Source: Oscillospiraceae bacterium
GTDB lineage: Bacteria; Bacillota; Clostridia; Oscillospirales; Ruminococcaceae
Direction: 5' to 3'
Assembly: GCA_900768245.1 (NCBI GenBank)
Contig: CAAGCE010000185.1
Coordinates: 1 to 58,258 of the forward strand
DNA: 58,258 nt
Shown here piece after piece: positions 58,146 to 58,258 of this stretch. Below the pieces are notes generated by a model. It did no database searches. It had not been told where the DNA came from and saw only the letters and a program-made list of their open reading frames with translations. How positions within the stretch are numbered: position 1 is the stretch's first letter; each line of letters opens with the position of its first letter. The position numbers were made by a program, and so were the translations under genes.

Positions 58146-58258
58146 TTGACATGCATAATACAATATTAGTTATAACGAGTTAAAAAGCGAAAAAAAGCGA
58201 ACAATAAAGCAAAAACAACGTAAAATAGCCATTTGCAAGGTGTTAAAAAGTTGAAAGC
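58146..58258. other. AT-rich boundary sequence, probable end of an inserted element
   Basis: Sharp change to AT-rich, non-coding sequence at the point where the ECF sigma gene breaks. It holds short direct repeats: GTTAAAAAG (two, near 58179 and 58239) and AAAAAGCGAA (two, near 58182 and 58191). Such repeated short sites near an end are typical of arm-binding sites of integrative elements, but no integrase lies in the window. Confidence 0.45.

Overview
The window looks like the chromosome of a spore-forming, flagellated, low-to-medium GC Firmicute of the class Clostridia, most like the Ruminococcaceae/Oscillospiraceae. It carries spoIIP and gpr (sporulation and germination). It has a Bacillus/Clostridium-type fla/che operon with FliY, FlbD, CheC, CheD and a flagellar sigma factor. 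Promoters are sigma-A-like, Shine-Dalgarno sites are strong and GGAGG-like, and the thiamine operon is controlled by a TPP riboswitch. No tRNA, rRNA, CRISPR array or intact transposase was seen.

Layout. 1-1449: a structured palindromic repeat and a DUF4349 lipoprotein. 1452-6244: thiamine operon (promoter, TPP riboswitch, terminator, a second copy of the palindromic repeat, thiD-thiC, an unidentified structured RNA, thiW-thiM-thiE). It makes the pyrimidine half de novo and salvages the thiazole half. 6236-7225: a 1-kb repeat island. 7262-8755 (minus): polar amino-acid ABC transporter ATPase and permease. 9260-11169: HD-GYP response regulator and Hpt protein. 11455-13489: purine nucleoside phosphorylase and coaBC. 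13934-17712: two-component system and a membrane HtrA protease. 18554-19561: DUF348/G5/3D cell-wall protein. 19650-20650: second island. 20679-23027 (minus): gpr-spoIIP-small membrane protein, divergent from rpsT. 23671-24425: third island. 24434-28298 (minus): a FakA-like domain protein, sbcC and an unknown membrane protein, bounded by a MITE. 28657-30659: PilZ, ParA and ComFB proteins. 31020-56775: a 29-gene flagellar/chemotaxis operon (flgB to cheD). 56778-58258: third palindromic repeat copy, terminator, a small island, an anti-sigma-like membrane protein, and an ECF sigma gene broken near the window end by AT-rich foreign-looking DNA.

How it fits together. The flagellar operon encodes rod, MS-ring, C-ring, export gate, hook, stator and sigma-28, plus the CheY/CheC/CheD/FliY signal-termination branch. 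It lacks fliL, flhF and flhG and any cheA, cheW, cheB or cheR. The PilZ-ParA-ComFB group just upstream and the HD-GYP regulator suggest cyclic-dinucleotide control of motility. This link is inferred.

The most unusual content is non-coding. (1) A ~160-bp element occurs in three copies whose outer 8-base arms differ in sequence between copies but stay exactly complementary within each copy. (2) Nested palindromic repeat islands occupy all four convergent gene junctions in the window and include an 82-83-bp hairpin family with compensatory changes. (3) Structured RNAs of unknown class lie upstream of thiW and flgE. In addition, two adjacent genes (sbcC and its upstream neighbour) have ATA where a start codon is expected after a good ribosome binding site.
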